Shown: in pieces, positions 37,320 through 48,901 of the stretch | Layout: every line of letters starts with the position of its first letter | How positions within the stretch are numbered: the stretch's first letter is position 1 | DNA from: Aegilops tauschii subsp. strangulata | Taxonomy: Eukaryota; Streptophyta; Magnoliopsida; Poales; Poaceae | Direction: 5' to 3' | Assembly: GCF_002575655.3 (NCBI RefSeq) | Contig: NC_053037.3 | Location: 319,575,294-319,639,293 of the forward strand | Length of the DNA stretch: 64,000 nt | Notes under the pieces: model-generated | Told to the model about the DNA's origin: nothing | The model's database searches: none | The model's input: the letters and a program-made list of their open reading frames with translations, nothing else | Made by a program: the position numbers and the translations under genes

Positions 37320-38904
37320 TGCTACCTCTTGAGCATGCGTTGGTTTTCCCTTGAAGAGGAAAGGGTGATGCAGCAAAGTAGCGTAAGTATTTCCCTCAGT
37401 TTTTGAGAACCAAGGTATCAATCCAGTAGGAGGCCACACGCAAGTCCCTCGTACCTACACAAACAAATAAGAACCTTGCAACCAATGCGATAAAGGGGTT
37501 GTCAATCCCTTCACGGCCACTTGCAAAAGTGAGATCTCATAGAGATGATAAGATAATATTTTTTGTATTTTTATGATAAAGATTAAAAGTACAGATTGCA
37601 AAATAACGGCAAAAGAAATAGCTAGTTGACGGAAGATTAATATGATGGAAAATAGACCCGGGGGCCATAGGTTTCACTAGTGGCTTCTCTCAAGATATCA
37701 TAAGTGTTTACGGTGGGTGAACAAATTACTGTCGATTAATTGATAGAAAAGTGCATAATTATGAGAATATCTAGGCATGATCATGTATATAGGCATCATG
37801 TCCGCAACAAGTAGACCGACTCCTGCCTGCATCTACTACTATTACTCCACACATCGACCGCTATCCAGCATGCATCTAGAGTATTAAGTTCATAAGAACA
37901 GAGTAACGCATTAGGCAAGATGACATGATGTAGAGGGATAAACTCAAGCAATATGATATAAACCCCATCTTTTTATCCTCGATGGCAACAATACAATACG
38001 TGTCGTTTCCCCTAATGTCACTGGGATTGAGCACCGCAAGATTGAACCCAAAGCTAAGCACTTCTCCCATTGCAAGAAAGATCAATCTAGTAGGCCAAAC
38101 CAAATTGATAATTCGAAGAGACTTGCAAAGATAACCAATCATACATAAAAGAATTCAGAGAAGATTCAAATATTGTTCATAGATAATCTTGATCATAAAC
38201 ACACAATTCATCGGATCTCGACAAACACACCACAAAAAGAGTTACATCGAATAGATCTCCAAGAAGATCGAGGAGAACTTTGTATTGAGATCCAAAGAGA
38301 GAGAAGAAGCCATCTAGCTAACAACTATGGACTTGAAGGTCTGTGGTAAACTACTCACACATCATCGGAGAGGCTATGGTGTTGATGTAGAAGCCCTCCG
38401 TGATCGATTCCCCCTACGGCGGAGCACCGGAAAAGGCCCCAAGATGGGATCTCACAGGTACAGAAGGTTGCGGCGGTGGAAATAGGGTTTCGTGGTGCTC
38501 CTCGATGGTTTCAGGGTACATGGGTATATATAGGAGGAAGAAGTAGGTCGGTGGAGCCACGAGGGGCCCACGAGGGTGGGGGGCGCGCCCAGGGGGGCCA
38601 GGCGCGCCTCCCTGCCTCGTGGCCTCCTCGTTGATTTCTTAACGTCCACTCCAAGTCCTCTGGATCACGTTTGTTCCAAAAATCACGCTCCCGAAGGTTT
38701 CATTCCGTTTGGACTCCGTTTGATATTCCTTTTCTGTGAAACACTGAAATAGGTAAAAAAACAGCAATTTGCACTAGGCCTTGGGTTAATAGGTTAGTCC
38801 CAAAAATAATATAAAAGTGTATAATAAAGCCCATTAAACATCCAAAACAGAATATATAATAGCATGGAGCAATCAAAAATTATAGATACGTTGGAGACGT
38901 ATCA
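37320..38904 (-). repeat. Athila-2 3' LTR (1585 bp)
   Basis: On the minus strand it starts TGATACGTCTCC (at 38904) and ends at 37320. The PPT complement GCATCCCCAAGCTTAA follows at 38906-38921. A TATATATA box lies at 38523-38530. Confidence 0.92.
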
Positions 38905-41685
38905 AGCATCCCCAAGCTTAATTCCTGATCGTCCTCGAGTTGGTAAATGATAAAAACAGAATTTTTTATGTGGAATGCTACCTAGCATATTCTTCAATAC
39001 AATTCTCTTTATTATGGCATGAATGTTCAGATCTGAAAGATTCAAGATAAAAGTTTAATATTGACATAAAAATAATAATACTTAAAGCATACTAACCAAG
39101 CAATTATGTCTTCTCAAAATAACATAGCCAAAGAAAGATCATCCCTACAAAATCATATAGTTTGGCCATGCTTCATTTTTTTCACACAAGATGCTCTCAT
39201 CTTGCACAACCCCGATGACAAGCCAAGCAATTGTTTCATACTTTAGTAATCTCAAACTTTTTTCAACTTTCACGCAATACATGAGCGTGATCCATGGATA
39301 TATCACTATGGGTGGAATAGAATATAATGATGGGGGTTGTGTGGAGAAGACAAAAAAGGAGAAAGTCTCACATTGACGCGGCTAATCAACGGGCTAGGGA
39401 GATGCCCATCAATTGATGTCAATGCAAGGAGTAGGGATTGCCATGCAATGGATGCACTATAGCTATAAATGTATGAAAGCTCAACAAAAGAAACTAAGTG
39501 GGCGTGCATCCAACTTGCTTGCTCATGAAGACCTAGGGCATTTGAGGAAGCCCATTGTTGGAATATACAAGCCAAGTTCTATAATGAAAAATTCCCACTA
39601 GTATATGAAAGTGACAAAACAAGAGACTCTCTATCATGAAGATCATGGTGCTACTTTGAAGCTCAAGTGTGGAAAAAGGATAGTAGCATTGTCCCTTTTT
39701 ACTTCTCTTCTTTTTTTTCTTTTTTCTGGGCCTTCCTTTTTTTGGCCTTTCTATTTTTTTTGGGACAATGCTCTATTAATGATGATCATCACACTTCTAT
39801 TTATTTACAACTCGATAGTAGAACAAAGTATGACTCTATATGAATGCCTCCGGCGGTGTACCGGGAGGGGCAATGAATAAAGAGTGACATGTATGAAACA
39901 ATATGCATGGTGGCTTTGCCACAAATACGATGTCAACTACATGATCATGCAAGGCAATATGACAATGATGAAGCGTGTCATAATAAACGGAACGGTGGAA
40001 AGTTGCATGGCAATATATCTCGGAATGGCTATGGAAATGCCATAATAGGTAGGTATGGTGGCTGTTTTGAGGGAGATATAAGGAGGTTTATGTGTGATAG
40101 AGCGTATCGTATCACGGGGTTTGGATGCACCGGCGAAGTTTGCACCAACTCTCAAGGTGAGAAAGGGCAATGCACGGTACCGAAGAGGCTAGCAATGATG
40201 GAAGGTTGAGAGTGCGTATAATCCATGGACTCAACATTAGTCATAAAGAACTCACATACTTATTGCAAAAATCTACAAGTCATCAAAAACCAAGCACTAC
40301 GCGCATGCTCCTAGGGGGATAGATTGGTAGGAAAAGACCATCGCTCGTCCCCTACCGCCACTCATAAGGATGACAATCAAAGAACACCTCATGTTTTAAA
40401 TTTGTTACACAACTTTTACCATACGTGCATGCTACGGGACTTGCAAACTTCAACACAAGTATTTCTCAATTTCACAACTACTCAACTAGCACAACTTTAA
40501 TATCACTATCTCCATATCTCAAAACAATCATCAAGTATCAAACTTCTCCTAGTATTCAATGCACTTATACGAAAGTTTTTATTATATCCAACTTGGATGC
40601 CTATCATATTAGGACTAAATTTATAACCAAATGAAGCATGAGAGATCAATAATTTCTATAAAATAAAACCACCACCGTGCTCTAAAAGATATAAGTGAAG
40701 TACTAGAGCAAAATTGTTTAGCTCAAAAGATATAAGTGAAGCACAAAGAGTATTCTACTAAATTCCGAATAATGTGTGTCTCTCCCAAAAGGTTTGTACA
40801 GCAAGGATGATTGTGGTGAACTAAAAAGCAAAGACTCAAATCATACAAGACGCTCCAAGCAAAACACATATCATGTGGTGAATAAAAATATAGCTCCAAG
40901 TAAAGTTATCGATGGACGAAGACAAAAGAGGGGATGCCTTCCGGGGCATTCCCAAGCTTAGGCTTTTTGGTTGTCCTTGGATTTTACCTTGGGGTGCCTT
41001 GGTCATCCCCAAGATTAGGCTCTTTCCACTCCTTGTTCCATAATCCATCAAATCTTTACCCAAAACTTGAAAACTTCACAACACAAAACTTGACAGAAAA
41101 TCTCGTGAGCTCCGTTAGCGAAAGAAAACAAAACACCACTACAAGGTACTGTAATTAACTCATTCTTTATTTATATTGGTGTTAAACCTACTGTATTCCA
41201 ACTTCTCTATGGTTCATAACCTCCGATACTAGCCATAGATGCATCAAAATAAGCAAACAACACACGAAAAAACAGAATCTGTCAAAAACAGAACAGTCTG
41301 TAGTAATCTGTATCAAACGCATACTTCTGGAACTCCAAAAATTCTAAAATAAATTTCTGGACGTGAGGAATTTATCTATTAATCATCTTCAAAAAGAATC
41401 AACTAAATAGCACTCTCCAGTAAAAATTTGTTGCTAATCTCATGAGCGCTAAAGTTTCTGTTTTTTACAGCAAGATCAAAAAGACTTCACCCAAGTCTTC
41501 CCAAAGGTTCTACTTGGCACAAACACTAATTAAAACACAAAAACACATCTAAACAGAGGCTATATCAAAGATTTATTCCTAAACAGAACCAAAAATCAAG
41601 AAACAAACAAAAAATAAAATTTGGTTGCCTCCCAACAAGCGCTATTGTTTAGCGCCAGTAGCTAGGCATAAAGGCAAGGATGGAT
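38905..41685 (-). other. Athila-2 3' non-coding region
   Basis: 2.8 kb with no ORF of note, containing two PPT-like motifs (40929-40961 and 40989-41015) and T/A-rich runs (39705-39765). It shares segments with 27640-30090 of Athila-1 in inverted form. Confidence 0.7.
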
Positions 41686-42099
41686 CTAGGTATTGTCATC
41701 TTTGGCATGCAATCCATAAGTAGCTCTCATAATAGATTCATAAGGTAATTTAATATTCTTTCTAGGAAAGTGTTCCATGCCTTTCCTTAACGGAAATTGG
41801 CATCTAATATTCCCTTCTTTCATATCAATAATTGCACCAATCGTTCTAAGGAAAGGTCTATCAAGAATAATAGGACATGAAGGATTGCAATCTATATCAA
41901 GGACAATGAAATCTACGGGCACATAATTCCTATTAGCAACAATAAGAACATCATTAATTCTTCCCATAGGTTTCTTAATGGTGGAGTCCGCAAGGTGCAA
42001 GTTTAAAGAACAATCATCAAATTCACGGAAACCTAACATATCACACAAAGTTTTTGGAATCGTGGAAACACTAGCACCCAAATCACACAAAGCATTCAT
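41686..42099 (-). pseudogene. Athila-2 aspartic protease domain
   Basis: The frame opens with ALCDLGASVSTIP, the Athila-type retropepsin active site (Asp-Leu-Gly-Ala), followed by the strand NYVPVDFIVLDID and the PIILDRPFLRTIGAIID motif that closes the domain. It is shifted relative to the upstream frame by overlap at 42083-42099 and stops at 41686 before any RT motif. In a working element it would cleave the Gag-Pol precursor. Confidence 0.88.
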
Positions 42100-42775
42100 G
42101 ATATTTAATTTTAATTTTCATAGTAGGTTCGCACTCATCATAAATTTTTCTAGGGATAGAAACTTCCAATTCAAGCTTTTCTTCATAAGATTGCATTAAA
42201 GCATCAACGATATGTTTGGTAAAAGCCTTATTTTGGCTATAAGCATGCGGAGAATTTAGCACGGATTGAAACAAGGAAATACAATCTATTAAAGAACAAT
42301 TATCATAATTAAATTCCTTGAAATCCAAAATAGTGGGTTCATTGCTATGTAAAGTTTTGACCTCTTCAATCCCACTTTTACCAATTTTTGCATCAAGATC
42401 TAAAAACTCCGAATCATTGGGACGCCTTTTAACTAAAGTTGACTCATCTCCAGTCCCATCATTATCAAGATTCATATTGCAAAACAAAGATTTAATAGGA
42501 GACACATCAATCACTTTCAGATCTTCATCCTTATTATCATGAAAACTAGAAGAACACGCTTTCACAAAGCAATCTTTTTTAGCACGCATCCTAGCGGTTC
42601 TTTCCTTGCACTCGTCAATGGAAATTCTCATAGCTTTGAGAGACTCATTGATATCATGCTTAGGTGGAATAGATCTAAGTTTCAAATAATCAACATCAAG
42701 AGAAATTATATCCATGTTCCTAGCCAATTCATCAATCTTAGGCAAATTTTCTTCAAGAAAATTTTCTTCAAGCAA
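42083..42775 (-). pseudogene. Athila-2 gag C-terminal or linker region
   Basis: About 230 codons, acidic, with LEENFLEENLPKIDELARN near the start and SYEEKLELEVSIPRKIYDE at the end, leading into the protease. No zinc knuckle is visible. The region resembles the long Gag-protease linker common in Triticeae Athila copies; assignment is from position. Confidence 0.7.
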
Positions 42776-42804
42776 AACATTGAATTCTTTTGAGAAATCA
42801 TAAA

Positions 42805-43272
42805 TTATTTAACACTAGTATCAAAATCAGAGGGCATCTTATTAAAATTTCCATAAGAGTTGTTGTAGGAATTACTAGGATATGGCCAAGGATTAAAGTT
42901 TCCTCTATAAGATTTGTTACCAAAATTGTTCCTACCAACAAAATTCACATCCATAGATTCATTATTATTCTCAATCAAAGTAGACAAAGGAATATCATTG
43001 GGATCAGAAGAAACACTCTTATTAGAAAACAATTTCATAAGTGCATCCATCTTTCCACTCAAAACATTAATTTCTTCAATTGCATGCACCTTTTTACTAG
43101 TAGATCTTTCAGTGTGCCATTGAGAATAATTAAACATAATATTATCTAGGAGTTTAGTAGCTTCTCCTAAAGTGATTTCCATAAAAGTGCCTCCCGTGGC
43201 CGAATCTAAAAGATTTCTAGAAGCAAAATTCAATTCGGCATAAAAATATTGTATAATCATCCATAGATTCAA
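42805..43272 (-). pseudogene. Athila-2 gag middle region
   Basis: The frame begins NLWMIIQYFYAELN, continues with the ITLGEATKLLDNIMFNYSQW segment and ends in an Asn/Tyr/Gly-rich tract (NFGNKSYRGNFNPWPYP). This follows the retrotransposon gag domain in a different frame, so there is a frameshift between 43289 and 43272. A second shift lies near 42790. Confidence 0.8.
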
Positions 43273-43288
43273 ACCATGTGTAGGGCAA

Positions 43289-43753
43289 TTACGTAATCAA
43301 TTTCATTCTCTCCCAAGCTTGTGCAACATGTTCATGATCAAGTTTCTTAAAATTCGTAATATCGTTTCTAAGAGAGATGATCTTAGCGGGAGGAAAGTAC
43401 TTAGAGATAAAAGCATCTTTGCACTTATTCCAAGAATCAATACTATTTTTAGGCAAAGACGAAAACCAAGTTTTAGCATGATCTCTAAGCGAAAAAGGAA
43501 ATAGCTTCAATTTGACAATATCATTGTCCACATCTTTCTTCGTTTGCATATCACACAAATCGACAAAGCTATTTAGATAGATAGCGGCATCTTCACTAGG
43601 AAGGCCGGCGAATTGATCTTTCATGACAAGATTCAGCAAAGCAGCATTAATTTCACAAGATTCAGCATCGGTAAGAGGAGCAATCGGAGTGCTAAGAAAA
43701 TCATTGTTGTTGGTATTGGAGAAGTCACACAATTTAGTATTATCTTGAGCCAT
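43289..43753 (-). pseudogene. Athila-2 gag N-terminal domain
   Basis: Translation probably begins at MAQDNTKLCDFS (43753), not at the upstream Met in the leader. It contains the Retrotrans_gag core LRDHAKTWFSSLP, followed by SWNKCKDAFISKYFPPAK. It ends at TAA after a frameshift. The wild-type role is capsid assembly and RNA packaging. Confidence 0.88.
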
Positions 43754-43945
43754 CGTGACAAGCAAGCAATCCAACAGACAAGCAAACAAGAAGCAAGCGA
43801 AACAGAGGCGAACGGAAAGAGAGGGCGAATAAAACGGCAAGGGTGAAGTGGGGGAGAGGAAAACGAGAGGCAAATGGCAAATAATGTAACGCGAGGGATA
43901 AGAGTTTGTGATGGGTACTTGGTATGTCTTGACTTGTGCGTAGAC

Positions 43946-43963
43946 TCCCCGGCAACGGCGCCA
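43946..43963 (-). other. Athila-2 primer-binding site (tRNA-Asp)
   Basis: The plus strand shows TCCCCGGCAACGGCGCCA, identical to the 3' end of tRNA-Asp. It lies 11 bases from the 5' LTR, the same spacing as in Athila-1. Confidence 0.92.
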
Positions 43964-43974
43964 GAAATCCTTCT

Positions 43975-45558
43975 TCCTACCTCTTGAGCATACATTAGTC
44001 TTTCCTTGAAGAGGAAAGGGTGATGCAGCAAAGTAGCATAATTATTTCCCTCAGTTTTTGAGAACCAAGGTATCAATCCAGTAGGAGGCCACACGCAAGT
44101 TCCTCGTACCTACACAAACAAATAAGAACCTTGCAACCAACGTGATAAAGGGGTTGTCAATCCCTTCACGGCCACTAGCAAAAGTGAGATCTGATAGAGA
44201 TGATAAGATATTATTTTTGGTATTTTTGTGATAAAGATTAAAAGTACAGATTGCAAAATAAACGGTGAAAGAAATAGCTAGTTGACGGAAGATTAATATG
44301 ATGGAAAATAGACCCGGGGGCCATAGGTTTCACTAGTGGCTTCTCTCAAGATAGCATAAGTGTTTACGGTGGGTGAACAAATTACTGTCGAGCAATTGAT
44401 AGAAAAGTGCATAACTATGAGAATATATAGGCATGATCATGTATATAGGCATCACGTCCGCAACAAGTAGACCGACTCCTGCCTGCATCTACTACTATTA
44501 CTCCACACATCGACCGCTATCCAGCATGCATCTAGAGTATTAAGTTCATAAGAACAGAGTAACGCATTAGGCAAGATGACATGATGTAGAGGGATAAACT
44601 CAAGCAATATGATATAAACCCCATCTTTTTATCCTCGATGGCAACAATACAATACGTGCCGTTTCCCCTGCTGTCACTGGGATCGAGCACCGCAAGATTG
44701 AACCCAAAGCTAAGCACTTCTCTCATTGCAAGAAAGATCAATCTAGTAGGCCAAACCAAACTGATAATTCGAAGAGACTTGCAAAGATAACCAATCATAC
44801 ATAAAAGAATTCAGAGAAGATTCAAATATTGTTCATAGACAATCTTGATCATAAACCCACAATTCATCGGATCTCGACAAACACACCGCAAAAAGAGTTA
44901 CATCGAATAGATCTCCAAGAAGATCGAGGAGAACTTTGTATTGAGATCCAAAGAGAGAGAAGAAGCCATCTAGCTAATAACTATGGACCCGAAGGTCTGT
45001 GGTAAACTACTCACACATCATCAGAGAGGCTATGGTGTTGATGTAGAAGCCCTCCATGATCGATTCCCCCTCCGGCGGAGCACCGGAAAAGGCCCCAAGA
45101 TGGGATCTCACGGGTACATAAGGTTGCGGCGGTGGAAATAGGGTTTCGTGGTGCTCCTCGATGGTTTCGGGGTACATGGGTATATATAGGAGGAAGAAGT
45201 AGGTCGGTGGAGCCACGAGGGGCCCACGAGGGTGGGGGCGCGCCCAGGGGGCAGGCGCGCCTCCCTGCCTCGTGGCCTCCTCGTTGATTTCTTGATGTCC
45301 ACTCCAAGTCCTCTGTATCACGTTTGTTCCAAAAATCATGCTCCCAAAGGTTTCATTCCGTTTGGACTCCGTTTGATATTCCTTTTTTGCGAAACACGAA
45401 AATAGGCAAAAAAAACAGCAATTTGCACTGGGCCTTGGGTTAATAGGTTAGTCCCAAAAATAATATAAAAGTGTATAATAAAGCCCATTAAACATCCAAA
45501 ACAGAATATATAATAGCATGGAGCAATCAAAAATTATAGATACGTTGGAGACGTATCA
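43975..45558 (-). repeat. Athila-2 5' LTR (1584 bp)
   Basis: Aligns along its whole length with 37320-38904. The terminal base next to the PBS is changed (TCCTACC here, TGCTACC in the other copy), so this end no longer has the canonical TG/CA. Confidence 0.92.
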
Positions 45559-45563
45559 GTAGC

Positions 45564-46738
45564 AAGCTACCATGGCTCAGTGGAAGCACTAGGAGACATT
45601 TCCCCATAAGAGAGGCTACCAAGAATAGACAACTAGGTGTCGGATCCCACACATATCAATACATGTTACACGTATGCATAACATGCAAGTATGCGTTGTA
45701 CAACATGGCATCACAACATAACTCAACAACTCATATAGATAAAGGCCCAGAAGAGCCACATAGCATTTATTACAAATAGGGGTCACACGACCCAACATAT
45801 AGAGCATACAAACAACGGAAGCTTAACATGTCTGAGTACATACAACTACAAATGAACAAGGACAGAGAAGCCTAGATATCTACAAGACCCTCCCAAGGGT
45901 ACAAGATTGTAGCTGAGGTAACAAGCTAACCGTCGAAGTCCACGCGGAACTACTAGTGAGACTGAAGTCTCTCTGCAAAAACATAAATTAAGCAAACGTG
46001 AGTACAAATGTACCCAGCAAGACTTACATCAGAACTAGCTACATATGCATCAGTATCAATAAAGGGGGGTGGAGTTTAACTTCAGCAAGCCAGCTTTGAC
46101 TCAGTGGCTATCCTGTACTACGACTGCTAGTAACTCTTTTGAGGTGGCGCACACGAGTCCACAAATTCACCATCTCAATACACCACTATGGATCCGCTCC
46201 CGCCTCCCTACGAGAAGGCCATCCATAGCACTCACGCTTATCTTGCACATTTTAGAGTATCCACTTTCACTTGTCTATGAACTACATAAGCAACCCAGTA
46301 GTCCATTACCGCAGACGCGGCTATTCGAATAGATCATGTTAACCCTGCAGGGGTGTACTTCTTCACACACACTCTCGCCACTTACCGCCATGTACACGTC
46401 ATGTATCTCGGCAACCTTCATTCGGAAGCCTGGCGAGGGTGTCGGCCACGACCTGACTAACCACGCAAGTGTCTAGTCCAGGTTTATCGCCTATTCAGGT
46501 TCCATCCGTAGGGAGTCCGGCCAAGGTTTCCACTATGGCCCCGTACGATGTGCGCAGGGTTCCCGAGGCACCAAACGGACATCTCGGTACACCGGGCCAC
46601 GTACCTCCCGCATCATAGCCCACCCCTAGGGTCAATGCTACGCCCGGCCTCCAGTATACTACAAACACCAGAAACTACTTGCAACTCCTGGACAGAGATC
46701 AAGGCGGCTAATAAGTCAAGAGAGTCAATTAAGGATCC
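45564..46738 (-). repeat. LARD-B 5' LTR, second piece, truncated
   Basis: It continues the LARD LTR after Athila-2 and stops at GGATCC, which in the other LARD-B LTR (13052-13057) runs on into CAATGCATGG. The SIRE-like element is inserted exactly there; roughly the first 2.5 kb of this LTR is missing from the window. GATCC (46734-46738) is the predicted TSD. Confidence 0.85.
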
Positions 46739-47537
46739 TGTAGGATCAAAAGTATGTCTAGAGGGGGGTGATTAGACTAGTTGACCAAATAAAAATGTAG
46801 CCTTTTCCCAATTTTAAGTCTTGGCAGCTTTTAGCAACTTTACACAAGTCAAGCAATCAACCCACACATGCAATTCTAAGAGTATAGCAGCAGAATGTAA
46901 ATCATTGCATATGAAGGTAAAGGGGAGGAGTTTGGAGGGAGCAAACGCAATGTAGACACAGAGATTTTTGGCGTGGTTCCGATAGGTGGTGCTATCGTAC
47001 AACCACGTTGATGGAGACTTCAACCCACGAAGGGTAATTGTTGCGCGAGTCCACGGAGGGCTCCACCCACGAAGGGTCCACGAAGAAGCAACCTTGTCTA
47101 TCCCACCATGGCCATCGCCCATGAAGGACTTGCCTCACTTGGGTAGATCTTCACAAAGTAGGCGATCTCCTTGCCGTTACAAACTCCTTGGTTCAACTCC
47201 ACAATCTCGACGGAGGCTCCCAAGTGACACCTAACCAATCTAGGAGACACCACTCTCCAAAAGGTAAGAGATGGTGTGTTGATGATGAACTCCTTGCTCT
47301 TGTGCTTCAAATGATAGTCTCCCCAACACTTAACTCTCTCTCACAGATTTGGATATGGTGGAAAGATGATTTGAGTGGAAAGCAACTTGGGGAAGGCTAG
47401 AGATCAAGATTCTTGTGGTTGGATTGGAATGTCTTGGTCTCAACACATGAGTAGGTGGTTCTCTCTCAGAAAATGAATCTTGGAAGTGTAGGCACGTTTT
47501 GATGGCTCTCTCCATGAATGGAGGATGGGTGGAGGGG

Positions 47538-47545
47538 TATATATA
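47538..47545 (-). promoter_or_regulatory. TATA box of SIRE-like LTR
   Basis: GGGTATATATAGCC on both strands, in a locally GC-rich context, 43 bases downstream (element orientation) of the palindrome array. Confidence 0.65.
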
Positions 47546-47587
47546 GCCTCCACACAAAATCTAACCGTTACACACAATTTACCAAAC

Positions 47588-48023
47588 TCGGTGGGACCGA
47601 ATGGTGAAACTCGGTCAGACCGATATGGTTGAAAATGTGATCGTTAGAGTTTTCGGTGGGACCGATGCGTTAGGGTTAGGGCATAACTTGATCTCGGTGA
47701 GACCGATCACATGAACTCGGCGAGACCGATTTCGGTCATAGCCAAACAGAGAGTTGGTCAGGCAAACTCGGTGGGACCAATCGCTCATTTTGGTGAGACC
47801 GAAATGTTACGAAAAGGAAACGGAGAGTTTGCATTGCGAACTCGGTGGGACCGATCGCTCATATCGGTTAGACCGAAACATTACAAAGGGAAACAGAGAG
47901 TTTGCAATCCCATCTCGGTGAGACCGAGATCCCTATCGGTGAGACCGAATTGATTAGGATTTCTGGCTATGGCTATGTTAAATGAACTCGGTGGCGCCGG
48001 ATGGATCAAATTGGTGGGGCCGA
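47588..48023 (-). repeat. Phased array of 13-bp palindromes (TCGGTNNGACCGA) in LTR U3
   Basis: Fourteen copies begin at 47588, 47611, 47653, 47694, 47717, 47732 (degenerate), 47768, 47790, 47842, 47864, 47914, 47936, 47988 and 48011. Each is an imperfect inverted repeat, TCGGT and ACCGA around three bases. Most form pairs 22-23 bp apart, and from 47694 the pairs repeat every 72-74 bp. The placement just upstream of the TATA box suggests a binding-site array; that function is inferred. Confidence 0.85.
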
Positions 48024-48373
48024 GTTTGACTTTAGGTTTAGGACATATGTGGAAATGAGAAAGTGGTTGAGGGCTTTTGGAGCATATCACTGAGAATTTT
48101 GAGCAAGCAAGCCATTAAGCAACACCTCATCCCCTTTTAATAGTATTGGCTTTTCCTATGGACTCAATGTGATCTTGGATCACTAAAATGAAAATGTAGA
48201 GTCTTGAGCTTTTGTCAATATGTGTCCTTAGCATTTTGAGGGGTCCACATCTCTAGTCCATGCCATGCCAATCATTGAACTTTCTGAAATGATTATCTTG
48301 AAAGAATATTAGTTCAATGAGCTATATGTTGTTAAGAATTACCAAAACCACCCAGGGATTAGTTGCACTTTCA

Positions 48374-48389
48374 ATCGCCCCCTTTTTGG
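48374..48389 (-). other. SIRE-like polypurine tract
   Basis: On the minus strand CCAAAAAGGGGGCGAT directly precedes the LTR start. 48390-48901 beyond it is non-coding. Confidence 0.8.
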
Positions 48390-48901
48390 TAATTGATGAC
48401 AACATATAGATCAAAGCTTCGACAAATGATAATAAGAATGAAATACATCGCCGCTTTGAGAAGTATGTGATAAGCAAGAGCTCCCCCTAAATTTGTGCAT
48501 TATTTAAAATTGGCTTTTGAATGCAAATGCACAATCGATTAGGATCATGGGTTACTCTTCCATGCCACATACATCTTGGTGGAGCGCTCAAATGATAGAA
48601 TATGGAATATGCACTCATCACCAAGACAAAGTGTGAATGATCATACATGAGAGATAGAGAATATCATCATTGAAGCACAAACATTAAAGTATGATATGAT
48701 CAAGCACATGACCATACAAGTATCTCACGCACACATAAATAGAGTATCAACCAAACAAGCAAGCAAATAAGTAGCAAGAGAGGCAAAAAGAAGCAAACAC
48801 ACACACTCTCTGTCTCTCTCGAAGCCTATGATCTAGACACGTTCCCCCCTTTGGCAACAAGTTACCAAAAAGCTTGAAAATGCATAGTGTTATGCGTCTC
48901 T

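Larger units (their letters stand above)
37320..45558 (-). mobile_element. Athila-2: Athila-lineage element with gag-protease remnants, no RT/integrase
   Basis: LTRs 37320-38904 and 43975-45558 are bounded by perfect GTAGC duplications at 37315-37319 and 45559-45563. The PBS is tRNA-Asp type on the minus strand. Broken gag and protease frames lie at 41686-43753, and 38905-41685 is non-coding. RT, RNase H and integrase are absent, so even the ancestor of this copy was non-autonomous or internally deleted. It sits in the LARD-B 5' LTR. Confidence 0.92.
11703..46738 (-). mobile_element. LARD-B, Sukkula-like element, minus strand, split by three insertions
   Basis: On the minus strand the order is 5' LTR (46738 to 36932, truncated at the right by the SIRE-like element), PBS (36915-36927), non-coding inner domain (36931-33552), PPT, then 3' LTR (33551 to 11703). 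Both LTR and inner domain are homologous to LARD-A. The Copia element and Athila-1 interrupt the 3' LTR; Athila-2 interrupts the 5' LTR. It has no coding capacity of its own. Confidence 0.85.
46739..48373 (-). repeat. SIRE-like 3' LTR (1635 bp)
   Basis: On the minus strand it starts TGAAAGTGCAAC and ends TTTTGATCCTACA. A TATATATA box lies at 47538-47545. The segment 47588-48023, upstream of that TATA box in element orientation, is an array of TCGGT...ACCGA motifs (see separate entry). Confidence 0.88.

Noticed and set aside
39605..40209. 91- and 106-codon plus ORFs
   Set aside because: They are antisense to the Athila-2 non-coding region, with no conserved counterpart in Athila-1.
47588..48023. 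CRISPR-like array
   Set aside because: Repeats are short, imperfect, irregularly paired and lie in an LTR of a eukaryotic retroelement; spacers are themselves repeats.
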